Assembly: GCA_023333565.1 (NCBI GenBank)
Contig: JAJKFH010000157.1
Location: 496,001 to 560,000, forward strand
Reading direction: 5' to 3'
DNA: 64,000 nt
Source: Puffinus mauretanicus
Taxonomy: Eukaryota; Chordata; Aves; Procellariiformes; Procellariidae
The position numbers and the translations under genes are program-made. Shown piece by piece: positions 46,568 to 59,516 of the stretch; within the stretch, counting starts at the first letter, position 1; every line of letters starts with the position of its first letter. Under the pieces are notes generated by a model. That model saw only the letters and a list, made by a program, of their open reading frames with translations. It had not been told where the DNA came from and searched no databases.

Positions 46568-49500
46568 AAAATCCACCAAAAGAATATTCAAAGAGTAACA
46601 GATGTAGTGTTTGTTGGTCATATAGCTTGCTCCTTCACAACCACAAAGCCTGACTTGTATAAGAGTTTGAAAAATGGTTTGAAGACATGAACTTTCACCA
46701 TGTTCATTGACTGAGCAAAGTTAATGTTATGACATTGTAAAAGACTAAACAGGACAACCCAAGTAATTATGGGCATGCCAGTTTGTGGGTGAAATAGTGG
46801 AACAGATGTTACATGACTAACAGAAGGCAGAATTACCACCAGCTAACAGATTTTTAGAAAACGGGTATGTTAAACTAGTCTTTTACAATTAAATTGGAAC
46901 TCTAGTTAGTAAAGGAAAAAGAATTGCTACAATGTGTTCAAGACAAACCCCGACCTTCCCATTCTCTTCCTCCCTGCCAAAAGATAGCAATACAAATTTT
47001 TAGTGAACTAAATCCTTTGGGATGTACATAGTTTTATTGCACAACAGTCTTCATTTCTACAATGAATCTAATTATACTACTGGTCTTTGATGCAGTCTCA
47101 AAAAGATGCATGCGTATGGGCTGGACTCACATTTATGTTTTTGTCCATGCTATTCCCTTTAAACCTCATTTAGTTTCCTTTTTCATGGAGAAAACATGTT
47201 TTCAAAATAGGGTAATGTTAAAACCTCTATGGGAATGACTACATGAATGAATGGAACAAGAGCTATTTGGATACATTGTACTTTGCTCCCGTGAAAATAA
47301 TCCAGTTTTTAAGCAGCAAAGGGCTTTCCTAATTCAGAAATGCCACTAGAGTGACTTCTGACATATTTTGTATGTACCCACTCTCAGCGTGAGTCCAAGA
47401 GTCCAACTCTTTTAAGTTCCTACCATTTTATGACAATATAAAGAATCACAAAGGTACAGAAGCTGCTGTGAACCATATCAGATTTCTGCCAATAGTGAAG
47501 TCTGCCATAGAGAAGGGGAAGGAAATTGAGACACCTCTGTTACAGTTCCCGTGAAACACTGCAGTGGCATTTCCCGAAATCACATGGTTTGGATTTCAGA
47601 TCTTTTTAATTTTTTTATTTTTCCTGTCATGGATGGAAATCAGAAAGGGTTGAAAAAAATGCCCTCCAAAATTTCCATAAAAATACTTCAACCAGCCTTT
47701 GTTGTAACTGTGTCCCCCAACAACTATTGTATACGCTGAGTTTTACATTGGTCCAAGAAAACTACACCGTCTCTAGGCAATACATTTGTGTGTACAGTGT
47801 CTTTTAGTTACATAAAAACAAACTCAGAATTAAATAACTCCATTTTATAAATTCTGTTTTTTGTGCTGCAGATGGTTTGCAGATGAAAACCATTGATGGT
47901 TTTCAATCTGAGCATAACCGCAGAAAGATTTTTTTTTCTTTCTGTATAACAGTTTACAGAAAAAGAAGAAAAATCAGCTTGAGTAGGAGGAGTATGTCAA
48001 CATTTGTCAGTACATTTAGCATCCAATCAGATTGTCCCACAAATATGCTTTGGTATGTTGAAGGAAGGAGTGCAGTAGAGAATAGGCAGGATACTTCTCA
48101 TGACCTGTATCTGTGTTTTGTTAAGAAAGAAAAGTATAATACTTTTGGTCCCGGTAGAAACCTCAAGATGAGGTTTAAGTTATTCTATAGGTGTTATTAT
48201 CTGTGACCTGCACGTATTGTCTTTAAAAGGAGACTTATGCCAATATTTTTACAAATACCATTGCTGTCTCTACAGCAGTCCACATTTTTGTGCCATGAAA
48301 TGACTCAGAAATATGCTTACTGTTCTGACACAGATTGTCAAGCTGTGTCATGCCACTCACCTTGGCCAGCTGTAAAGTCAAATTCACAGATTGCACAGGA
48401 AGCAAAATAAAATAAAAAAAACCTGAGTATGCTTAATTATCTGGTCAAAAGGTCACTTTATGCTGTCTCTGAATGTCAAAGCATCCTCCTTTGTTTTCTA
48501 GGGATCTAGGCACATTCCCACCTCTAACATACTAATTCGTACAGCATATATAGAGAGATGTTTTTCTGTCATGGAAAAAAAAAGTCAGGAAAAGTATTTA
48601 TATTCTAAATGTGTAAAAGATTTCTGCCAAAGTGTGTGTAGATAATTATTACAGCTAGGAACACACAGAAAAACCAACTAACAGCTATTTATTTGTCTTG
48701 AACAGAAATTCTACCATGTTTGCAGCATAAATGTGCATGGAGCTGCTGCATTTTGGTCTGAATCAATGTCTCCATTTGAAGCTTCAGTCACCAGATCAAG
48801 GATCAAAGGCAGAACTGTTTAGTACAAGAATAAACAACAGGCAGTTCAAGTGAAAAGTTTGCTAATTTCTTTCCCAAGTATTTCACACATGCATTAAAAC
48901 ACAAATGCCATAGCAAAAACCAGAATCTGTTTGTAATTGATCAATGAGGAACAAATTAACAAAGTACAGTAATATTCTTCAAGACATACATGTACAAAAA
49001 CCAGTCCGGTCGTCTCTGGTCATTACTAATTATGCCAAGCACTGGAACACACTATGACGAGCTGTATATAGTTCAGACTATAGAGAAAGAGCAAGCTGAG
49101 CTGCAGCCCAGACTTTGGATCTACAATGGATGCTGGATTTCACCTCATCAAAAGTCCAGTTGCATTTCCAGCAGAAAGATGACCTTTTTCACACAGTCTT
49201 TTACTTAGGCTTTAGTTGGGTAATGTGAATTCCACTCACTCACCGATACTCTCCTTATTATGCTAGCGTCTGTGATAACTTCAAACATGGAGTAGATAAT
49301 AGGAGTAGCTGAAGGATATGTGTTAGAGAACATTATCTCACTGGGATGATGAAAAAGCATCCTCTTTCTACTTATCTTTTTGTTTATAACTCATGAAATT
49401 TTTTTATACAAAAAAGTATGTTTTATACCATATATAGTGAATTCATACATTTCTTAGAAGTTTCCATGTTTCTTTAATTTTCCCAGCAATTCAATGATAC

Positions 49501-51929
49501 TTCAGTCCTAAACTCCTCATCTTAGATGGGAATTCTACATCTTACCTCCTATATTTAATTATAATTTTGTGTGTTAAAATATAATTTCATTGTCCTTCTG
49601 AAACAGAAGTTGAATGAAAATCTGTGTAACTTTAAGCATAGTTCCAGCAACTGAACACCTCATTCTCACTCTTTCCCCATCCTTGTAAATGTTCACTAAA
49701 TAATATTGACATATTCATCTTGAAATCTCATCTTTCCTATCTTTCAGTGCCTTAATGTCAAGAAATTTATACTTAAGATGACTTCCAGGCATAATTTACT
49801 CAAGATGTGAAAGTTGGTCTGTACTCTGAGTGCACAGGAGAAAAGATTCTGGACATGGTGTTGACTGAATACAACAGATGCACAAATAAAGATATAATGG
49901 AACTCACTTTCTCACAGCTGTCTTGACTCTGCAATACCACCAAATACTACTTGTATGAAACAAAGATCCCTTTGTTATGTAGTAAAGAGAAAGGAGTACG
50001 GCTTTTAAGCACATAGTAAGCATTTATTTTTCTTTTCAGTAAAAAGTTATCTTGTTTCCACAGTCAGAAAACTGCAATCTGACTCCGATCTTTAAAAAAT
50101 TTGCAACAAGTAATGCTTGCTTCACCTTCTGCCTCAATATACTCTAGATGAATGGGCCAGACATCATTATTGAACTGAAGTTACATGTACGTTAAAGATG
50201 TCAGAAAGGTTTCCTGGTTCCTGAGTTTAGTCTCTTTCTAGGCTATGCCCTGACTTTGTATAGATATAAATATGTACATACAACATCCTTTTTGTGCCTT
50301 GCTCCTTTTCCTACTGAAAGACAGACTTTGAAGCGCAAAATAAGAGGTCATTTATCTGCAAGATCAGAAGCCTAGAACACCAAGATGTGCTGCATGAGGC
50401 ATCAAAAGATGTTAACGCAGTTTGAAAAACTTCCATTTATTATAATGAACTTCATATCCAACCCAAAATTTTCACTTATGTATGCTGAAAGCTCAACATT
50501 CACCTTCTTATTCACCTCAGTAGCTCTGGGAAACAGAATAAAAAAATATCAAGCCACTGATAGAAGTCTATGAATATGGATACTCACCAGTACACACCAG
50601 TTTTCAAATATCATTATCGCTGATTCACATAAAACCATTATGTGAGTTAGAATTGGATCCAAGATTAAATTCATGTTGGTACATGTGTATTCATCTAGTG
50701 GATTCAGACCATTACATGAAAACTGGATGTTTTGGTGGTTTGCGTGGGTTTTTTTGTTTTGGTTTGATGTTTTTTGGTAGTGGTTTTTATTTTTCAGTTC
50801 AATCTTGTATTCCTATTAACTAAAAAAAGATTTTATTTTCCTCAGCACTGGTCCTTCAAAGACAATAATTACAACATTATGGATCTGCACATCCTGGATG
50901 ACAGTCCAGTCAACCACAGCACTTTTGTTCTTTTTCTGCAGTATGTTACTGTATGCTCTACTCATACTCATAGAAAAGGGCCCATCAACGTGACAACACC
51001 TGTGCTTAGAAATTGCTTTAAGGTTATGATTAAAAACACAAGAGGAAGGGGGAAAGAAGGGGAAATGAGTTAATACCTAATACTTGCAACAGTCAAAGCT
51101 GTCTGCTGCATCAGATTAGATAGCTTAGAAAGCACTAATTTAATGTCCTGCATCCAATGTGCTATGTTCCTTATGATCTGGGCAAGTTTGTTCTCTGGTA
51201 TACCCTGGGGTGTTTTTTCACCATGTGAAGAGAGAAATAAATTTTATAGGCATTAAGTCCTTCCCATAAAATGCCTGAACTACTTCATTTTTATCTGAGC
51301 AATGATGCAAGACAGAAGGAGCCAGCCAGTTACGCTGCATATGGTATCACTTTTGAAGAAATCTCTATTTCAGGTACCATCATTATCCCTAAGATTCTAC
51401 ATTTAAGAAGCACCCAGCCATTCTCTGTAAATGTTTATTATAGGCTCAGCTCTGGCAGTTATCGTTATACTGAGATGAGAGTGAAGTCTTAGGATGGCCC
51501 AAATGAATCTGATGAATATTTAGTCTGGAAGATGAGGACCGAGGCTAACAATAGCAAAATCCAAGGATCAGAAAGTGCAGGAAATGTAGAAGTATTGTTC
51601 AAATTACTCTGAATGCAAAATGTATAGAAAAGCATTTAAAAAACTCACAGGAGATGTCTTTCATTTTTTATGCTTTCAAATATAAGAATCTCAATAAATG
51701 ACTAGGATGCCATTGTAAGAGAAACATATAAACCTCACACAATCCCTTTTGCAAAGAACTTGCACTCAGACACACAGACAGAAATGAGGAGATAATAATG
51801 TGATATTGGGGAATAAAAGACTGTACTTCTGCCACTTCTCTATCCTTAGCTCTCTCTGGACATCATGGCATGGCAAATTTTAATGACTGAAGGATTGAAA
51901 AGAGAGAAATGAGGAAATGTGGGGAATGT
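46568..51929. other. Unique AT-rich sequence, no gene recognised
   Basis: No gene or clear repeat. Near 48794-48809 two TCF/LEF-like sites (AGATCAAGG, then GATCAAAGG) stand side by side in a stretch (about 48690-48830) that looks less decayed than its surroundings. A G/T-rich tract lies at 50735-50800. A 109-codon frame at 47877-48206 matches nothing known. Confidence 0.5.
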
Positions 51930-52430
51930 TTTCAGGAAGTGCATCCCAGTCTTAAAGACAGTAGGAGAAATCAGAAGGGCGCTTGATTAAAAATCTGTTA
52001 GGAGACTGGTTTTGTGTGCCAATCGGTAGCAGGTGTCAACTGCTCTTTACTGAATGTACAGATCATTTGTGGGGTGGGGATGGGTTGTGAGAGGGCTTTG
52101 AAGGTGAAGCCAAACAGCTTGTGTTTGAAGTGGCAGAAAAGCGGTAGCTAGCGGAGGGAGGTGTAGAGAGAGGTGAAATGGTCAAAATGACAGGCCGGGA
52201 AAATGATCTTCGCAGCAGCTAAGCAAGATTGCATTTGTCAAAGTCAGAGAAAAAAGGGTGTTGCAGTAGCTGAGACATAAGATATTTCAGCTGTGCAGAT
52301 AGATAGCAAAAGCCACATCTTAGATAAGGTCTGTAAAAAGAATCTGTGAAAACTAGACATTACCTGAAAGTGAAGATTTAGAAAGTGGATTCAGTGAAAG
52401 GGGATAATGTGATCATTCCAGCCACCACCA
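51930..52430 (-). mobile_element. Ancient CR1-superfamily (L3-like) LINE remnant
   Basis: Read on the minus strand, pieces of the C-terminal reverse-transcriptase region of L3/L2-type LINEs can be followed. About 52330-52260 gives SKMWLLLSICTAEISYVSAT, which corresponds to the usual 'SKIRPFLS..TAKTLVHALITSRLDYCN' block. About 52190-52070 gives FDHFTSLYTSLR, a stop, then LPLFCHFKHKLFGFTFKALS, corresponding to 'DHITPLL..LHWLPV..RIKFKLLLLTFKALHG'. Frameshifts and stops are frequent. The plus-strand phrase GGAAAATGATCTTCGCAGCA also matches the antisense pattern familiar from L3 copies in amniotes. The element is far older than the ATTCTATG-type CR1 copies. Edges are approximate. Confidence 0.72.
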
Positions 52431-54928
52431 TTACCTAAGGAAAAATACTTTCAAAACAAAAATGGTTGACTTTTTAATAGCAGGTGACTGTTCATCACTA
52501 TAAAGTCCCTCTGGAATATACTGAGCTTCATTGGGTTTTCAATGTGTTTCTATTTCATCTGTCTCTAACTGTATTTCCTTCCTTTGACATCACTTTTAAA
52601 GGATAGTCAGATTCAAAGTAAGAATGATTCGCAGTGCTGGTGCATGAAAAAATGCAGTTTTACAATTAAAATCTTACACACTTTCTAACAAACACAGAAT
52701 TTAAAGCTGAGTGCTGATGCTGTAGCTGTGCAGCTAGGAGTTCAGACGCTGGCATCTCGGATCAGAACATCAGTTCTATATGCTTCCTGTGTGCAGCAGC
52801 ATCTGATGCCCCGTACTTTAGGAGATGGTAAAACCTTTGACCACAGTATGTACTTAATTAATTGTGCGGTGATGTAAAAAAGCAGAAAGACTTTTAAGCC
52901 CAGAGACAAGTGATCTGAAAATCACTGGGGACCAGCACTGCTGTTCATATTGAGCAGGAAATTACTTGGATAATAGATCTACTAATTTCACTCAGGTCCT
53001 CAGGATGATCAGAATATCACAATGCCAAAATCTACCAGCTGATAGTACAATTACTGGTATCCTGGGCTCATGTTATTTGTGAATAAAAGAAAAAGTGAAC
53101 CCAAACAATAGCATGGATTTGCCATAGGGTCTAGAAGGGTTTTAGTGACATCTTCAGGAGCCTGAGGTCTCCCTGGTACTAAATCTAAGTCTTTCTCTGC
53201 AATAAGCTGTGATCCTATGGAGAACAGCAAAGAAGCCCCATGTAGACTGGATTTCCATCTACACTTGCCATATACTTTGCCATAGCAATATACTTTTGCA
53301 GCAATTTATAACTTTGTTCCTTAGCATTTAGAAATATTTGTGGTTTAAATTTTTGCATTTTTAAATGAAACACACAATATTAATACTTTATGTTCCTCTT
53401 CTTCCACAGCCTTTTCTGTATTGAATATTGACAAAATGTGGCAGAGAAAGAAAAGAGAATAATAAGAAGAAGGGTTGAGGCCTAGTTTCTTTTTCAACTG
53501 GCAGAAATTTCCAGGGAAATGTTGTTTTACAAAGGGGCCATTTTTCATCAGAATTTCTAATAATTTTGTTGACCAGCTTTACTTAATATTTAATGTTAAG
53601 TTAGGTAGTTCATCAACAGTTGGCAAACTGAAATTTTTAGGTCAAACTGTTTGGTGACTACATAATACATAGAGAGATTGATGCATAGCTAGAGGTTACA
53701 GCCATGTTTTATGAATTATTTCCTTCTGGAAAAAGCTCAGATTTTTCACATTGATTGAATGAATACTACTGAGGATACGAGATGCAAAGCTCAGTGCAGA
53801 ACTCTGAATTCAGATACGCTTTTGGGCAGAGGCCTTGTTCTACTGTTACTATTTCTAGCTGGAAATTTCAAGTATTGCAGTACCTTCCAGACCATCCTTG
53901 TACATTGTGAGATTATACGACCAAAATGAATCCCAACTCTTGTTGGGTCTCTGGAAAGAAGACCTTTAGACTAAGCCAATAGTCTAGGCTTATATATTAA
54001 GTGCAAAAACTGACAAAGTGTTTTATTCTGTTCTGAGACATCTGTATAAAACAGCCAGGTTTCCTACAGAGCAGCCCATCTCTGCACTGATTAGATGACT
54101 AGCGTAAATCTCAAGCCTGAGTAAGAGCATTCCCACTTTATTCAACTAAAATCTGAAATGTCTATCCAGATGTTTTATTCAGACAAATTTCTGAGTTAGC
54201 TATCTAAATATCAATGACAGCTAGAGGAACAAACAAAGTCATGGCTTTGTTTTCTGGACAATGGACCTGTCCATATTAAGGAAATCATTTGCCTAAAGAT
54301 AATTTTTAATGTGTAATGACAAGAAGGAGAGAATTCTGATTCTGTTTTTAGAAAGAGGCAGAAAAAAGATTAACCACTTTTCTCCAGGTCAAATAGAAGA
54401 ATTTGACCCCAATACTTTGAATCCTAACACACTCTTTAATCATTGACTAACTTCCTCATTACAAGTGACCATGTCTGTATTTGTCTGAGGTAGGCTTGGG
54501 ATTCTCTGCTCCAGCATCCCACATAAAGTCTTTTTTATTTCCTCATGTATTTTTATTTTATTAACGTGTACAAAGGCAGCAGTACTATAAGCTTTCAGTC
54601 AAGAATACAAGACTTTTCCATCTTCTCCCTCTCAAGCTGTGTTCTAGGAAATGCCCCCAGTTGCACAGAATTGCAAAAAGGTGGCAGTCAGTCATCCCAG
54701 TTCATACGGTCCCATATAAAGGGAGCAGGTGTTCTCTCTGTTGTATGGGTTAACACTTGGGTAGAGGGGAGATCCTATGTGATACGACATATCACAAGGA
54801 GCCTCTTGAATCCTGCTTTTGTTTTTTTTCTTGGGTGGTTTGAGCAGAGAGAGCAGATTGGTTTTAGGTTAGGTTTTGGTTGGGGTTTTTTTTCTGTTTT
54901 TTAAATCTTTCTTGCCAGCACGATGAAT
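52431..54928. other. Unique AT-rich sequence, nothing recognised
   Basis: No gene recognised. A T/G-rich tract lies just before the LTR (about 54815-54905). Confidence 0.55.
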
Positions 54929-55510
54929 TTTCATGATTTAACCCCAGCCGGCAACTAAGCCCCACACAGCTGCTTGCTTACTCCCCCCAGGTGGGATGGG
55001 GGAGAAAATCAGAGGAGAAAAAATGAGAAAACTTTTGGGTTGAGATAAAGACAGTTTAATAGGTAAAGCAAAAACCACACAAGCAAAGCAAAACAAAGAA
55101 TTCATTCATGCCTTCCCATCGGCAGGCAGGTGTTCAGTCATGTCCAGGAAAGTAGGACTCACGTATAACGGTTACTTGGGAAGACAAACACCATCACTCC
55201 GAACATCCCCCTTCTTCTTCTTCCCCCAGATAATACACTGAGCATGACGTCATATGGTATGGGATATCCCTTTGGTCAGTTGGGGTCAGCTGTCCCCAGC
55301 TGTGTCCCCTCCCAAATTCTTGTGCACCCCCAGCCTCCTCGCTGGTGGGGTGGGGTGAGGAGCAGAAAAGGCCTTGACTCTGTGTAAGCACTGCTTAGCG
55401 ATAACGAAAACATCCCTGTGTTATTGACACTGTTTTCAGCACAGATCCAAAACATAGCCCCATACTAGCTACTGTAAAGGAAATTAACTCTATCTCAGCC
55501 AAAACCAGCA
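54929..55510 (-). mobile_element. LTR, ERVL-type, ends partly decayed
   Basis: This is a 582-bp LTR of the same family and orientation as that at 45983. It shares the TTTAACCCCAGCCGGCAACT edge, the CTCCCCCC and GGGTTGAGATA blocks, the ATTAAA signal (complement of 55055-55060), the CRE TGACGTCA (55245-55252), a TCAGTTGGGGTCAGCTGT block, and the TAGCTACTG...AAATTAACTCTATC edge. The middle (about 55075-55200) differs from the 45983 copy, which indicates a different sublineage or separate indels. The expected terminal TG reads TT, and the flanking five bases (TGAAT and GTTTT) do not match, so the target duplication is lost or the end is rearranged. No internal retroviral sequence adjoins it. Confidence 0.9.
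55245..55252. promoter_or_regulatory. CRE palindrome TGACGTCA in the LTR
   Basis: The same perfect CREB/ATF site and the same flanks as in the LTR at 45983 (46326-46333). It is decayed to TGACGTTG in the older plus-strand LTR. Confidence 0.7.
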
Positions 55511-55859
55511 GTTTTTGAAAAGGATAGTGGAGCTGGTATCAGAATTTATGTGAATTTCCTTTTTATATTCACAACTGCTTTGACTCTATCTTCAGTCCCT
55601 CATTGATCTTTTGACATGAATCTCTCCTGACTTGCTTGACATCTATTCTAAGCAGTGAAATGATTGATCACAAAGTTGGCCAAGGATAGGTAGAACGTGT
55701 AGCCTTGAAAATTATTACAAACACACTGTGTTTTGAGAATGTAACCCCTAATACAGTTTTAATAAAACCAATACATACAACCTACGTTTCATCTGACACT
55801 AATGTGTTTTTAAATCCTTGGATCTCATCAACATGATTGTGACTAAAGCACTCCAAAAA
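55511..55859. other. Unique sequence between two LTR-like blocks
   Basis: AT-rich, with nothing recognised. Confidence 0.55.
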
Positions 55860-56236
55860 TGTATTTGGCACTCCCTGCTCATGTAGCTGGCAGGAGCAGG
55901 CTGTACATGGACCCCTTGGCCTTCATTTTCCTCTGCCTATTTTTGCAGATAAGTCAACCTTTGAGGCTATCTGAGAGTAGAGCTGGCAATTGCAGGGCCC
56001 AGATGCCACACTCAGGGTTCCAAGTCCTGAACAGTAGGATTTGTAGCTGGCTGCTGCCATGTGCTGCTTTAGATTCACTGTCCGTAATCTGCAGGGTTTA
56101 TATATAATTTGCCTGCTGCTGCCTTGGTCATTGGTATCCATGAGATGTTCGGTGTTCCCTGGCTAAAATAAAGCCTGCAGTCCACAGCCTGTGCATGTCC
56201 AGCTTTGTGCTCTACGTCCGCCACTCCTGTCACACA
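55860..56236 (+). mobile_element. Possible LTR of another retroviral family
   Basis: About 377 bp starting TGTATTTGG and ending GTCACACA. A TATATATAA box (56099-56107) is followed 68 bp later by AATAAA (56167-56172) and then a GT-rich stretch, the TATA, R, signal, U5 order of a retroviral LTR. The block is less AT-rich than its flanks. The outside bases are A-rich on both sides (CAAAAA before, AGAAAC after) and give no convincing duplication. Alternatives are a host polyadenylation site or chance. I do not recognise the family. Confidence 0.35.
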
Positions 56237-59200
56237 AGAAACCTGTGCGCTGGCCAGAAGAGTAATTCTCATACCAAACATGCATGCAAGCAGTGGACAG
56301 AAGGTTTCTGGGGAAACAGAGTAAATTCTGTGAAGTTTTTTCATAAAGTCACACGTTTTAAATGTGTGAATGCAAGTCATTTCTTCTTAAACAAATCTTT
56401 GTGCTTGTACAGTAATTCAGGTTGAAGATCTATAAATGTCCTTGAGATAAATATTTTTTAGAAGAATGTTTTTATTCAACTGTCTGAAGTACTACATTAA
56501 AAAAAAAAAGGCATTTAGTTTATAATCAGAAAAGGTATTGATTTTGAAATAGGCAAGCTGGAGGAATAGCTAAAGATTTCTCTAATGCAATCCTACAAGC
56601 ACTTCAAAATACAGAACATCTCTTTAAGTTAACTGGGTTTCTAATAATTTTTCCACATGTGGATCAGTTACTAGTAGCCATGATCGATACAAAAATTACT
56701 GCAAAAATAAATCTTGCTTTTATGGAGATTATTTCAGTGCGTTATCTCGGAGAATAGGGACAAGGACGTCATATGTTTTATCATTAGCAAATACTGATAT
56801 CTCTTATATCCAGTGCAGTCCTGTATGCAGCACAACAGAAGTCTTTTTTTTCCCAGTATCTTAATCAGGTTCTTTTATTAGAGTTGTTTGTGCAAATAAT
56901 ATTCCCAATTATGTCTGTAGTAAGAAGTACACACTTGAGTAAAAGATGAAGAAGCAGGCCCTAGATTTGTGAACTGGAGTGTTCTATAGCAGAAAAAGAT
57001 AACATGGAAAAAAAGGTGTTATCAAATGGAAATCTGGTAGAACTGAGTTAAAGGTTGAATAAAGCCCTATGGGATATAGCAGTGAAGGCCGATGATGTAT
57101 AGAGAGACTGTGCTGAAATAAAGAGGTACAGGCAGATGTCCTATATAAGGAGCCCAGTAAAAATATTTTAAGCAACCCAGAGGCTGGCCTCATCAATTCA
57201 TAACAATTTGGAGCTTTTAGCAAACACAAGAACAAAGGAGAAAGAATCACTGAAAAAGGAGCAGAAAATTCTGAAGGTCTTTTAAAAACAATAACTAAAT
57301 GTTGTGTATGCCATACAGAGTAGCAAAATATGGAAAAAGTAGTTTGGAAAAGAAGGCAGAAAAGTACTGGAAAGAAATGATAGTGAAGAAGATAAATATG
57401 CCTCTTATAATTAGTCATTCAGTTTGGACATCTTCTTTTTTTACATTACTTTTCTCAAGAAGTTTAAATGATTAGCTTGTCCTATAAGTAGCAACGTCGT
57501 GGCAGTACAGTTTTACGTACAAACATATGCATCTGGATACAAATAATGTATGTTATGCACTTGTTAAACATGTTCAGTCCTTAAGTGTGGGAAAGGAAAC
57601 ATCTCTGTTTCCTTGGCAGAAACTGCAAATTACTGAGACTCCACACAGAAACAGTTCAAAAGCTCAAGCTTTCTCTCACGTTCTTAACATGATGTCTGAG
57701 TGATACATTTTCCATACTACACTAGAGGCAACAAGACTGCTATTCAGTGATATAAACAACGTAGGACCAAACTTTCTGCACTGAGACAATATTGTCCATG
57801 CTGATGCCTATTATTTTTAATAAAAAATGCATTCAAGAAAATGTTCATTATATCTTTGACAATTTTACTGGTTCAGAAAATGAATACTTATTTAACAAGA
57901 ATTTTGACCAAAAACCATTGACTTCCTTAAGCAGCAGTCCATGAGAAGGCATATTTGCATGTATTAGATTAGCTTCTGTACAGCTTCTTTCACCCAAACT
58001 GTCCTTGCTTCATATGATAATGTTAAAGAAATCATGTTCTTAAATATCTGTAAATATCTTATGTGCTTCACAAAAATATATTATATTATATCACACTTTT
58101 TATTAGTAGTTTGTTTTTTTTTTACCATAATACTTAATTGTGGATCAAGACCCTAAAAGTAGAGAGGGTTCAAGCTCAGAACTGAATGGTCATCCTCATT
58201 TTATATGGTTTACAATCAGATAATCTGTATCAGGTATACAGATAGAGAGACATAAAAGAAATACAAAGAATATGTTTGGCAGCATGATAGATGGAATTTC
58301 AGTATTGCAGCTGGTATTTTGCAAGCATCACAGCAAAAAGGAGATTTAAAGGGGGAATTCAAGAAGAATAGCAAAAAATCTGATTCATTTTGTCTTTTTC
58401 TTTCCTCTTTCACTTCAGTTTACACGAGACACACTATCATTAAGATCTGTGAAATGCATAATATATGCATGGCAAAGCTGCAAAATGAATACTTGTGAAC
58501 AGCAACAAGACACAGGTTGTTAGTGCTCATCTTGTCCGTGCACATCCAACATCTGAACTGCAAAGCAAAACTAATTAATTCAGAAACATTCAATGTATCT
58601 TCAACTGCTATAAGTAATACGAATGTTCTGTGTTCTTACTAGTGATGCTGTTGAAGGCAATGGTGGGGGTGTTAATTATTGCTGTCTGATATATATCTGC
58701 CCAGAAATAACTTGGTTGTGAAATGGATAGAATGTAAAATCAGTTTTTTGTCAGATGAGTTGTTTGGTGAGTCAGCACTCTGAAAAATATAAATGTTCTA
58801 ACACAAACAAGTACAGGAGCATTTGCAAGTATTGCCCATATATTCTCACGTGCCTATTCTGAGGTGTTTCGCTTTGTAATTTTGAAGCTTCAGGTTATTT
58901 TGTAGTTCAGGTTTTTTGAGATATATGTTTTTTCTTCAAGCTACAGAGAAAACACTGAAGAGTCCATTCTCTCTTGTTTCTTATGACTCGTCATGACTGT
59001 GGATATGTATTAGAGAAATGTAATCTGAAATCATAGGTTTGATTATTGTACAGCTATACTTGCAAAATGTAAGAATTACAAAATTTTGCAGAACTATGCC
59101 AAGTTCAGATATATGAAATTAAATATAATAAAAAGGGAATGCAACTTTAGCCATTTTCAGAATTACTTCAAATATCTGTAGTCTATGCTTTTTTGTTTGA

Positions 59201-59296
59201 ATATGTTGTATTACCCTGTTGCATTACTCTGATAGGAGCAGAATTAAGATAATTATTCACCTGTTTTCTCTAAGGCTAAGCCACATATGTGGCCTG
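56237..59296. other. Unique AT-rich sequence, no gene recognised
   Basis: A 144-codon minus-strand frame (56984-57418) has no recognisable domain and looks like chance. Nothing else was seen. Confidence 0.5.
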
Positions 59297-59425
59297 TATA
59301 TAGATATGTATATGCTGGTATGTCTACATATTTGTGCATGTCTGTGTGCATGTACACCTACATACATACATATATGTAGATATATACATGCATACATACG
59401 CATGTGTATATATTTATATCTTCAG
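59297..59425. repeat. Degenerate TATG/CATA alternating tract
   Basis: An imperfect stretch built from TATG, CATACATA, TATATG and similar alternating purine-pyrimidine words, about 130 bp. It ends about 90 bp before the 5' truncation point of the CR1 copy. Confidence 0.8.
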
Positions 59426-59516
59426 GTTTACTCCTTTGATTTATGAGGGGATAGATATTCCCTGCCAGCTTTGGCCTCCTTATCTTCGGTACATAATATG
59501 CATAGTACGTATGTAC

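Noticed and set aside
45983..55510. The two minus-strand LTRs as the pair of ends of one provirus (8.4 kb between them)
   Set aside because: The 45983 copy has its own perfect CAAAG duplication on both sides, so it is a self-contained solo LTR. No gag, pol or env sequence lies between, and the LTRs differ in their centres.
56984..57418. A 144-codon minus-strand frame with many hydrophobic residues
   Set aside because: The hydrophobic look comes from a purine-rich plus strand (Phe/Leu/Ser codons). No family or conserved pattern was recognised.
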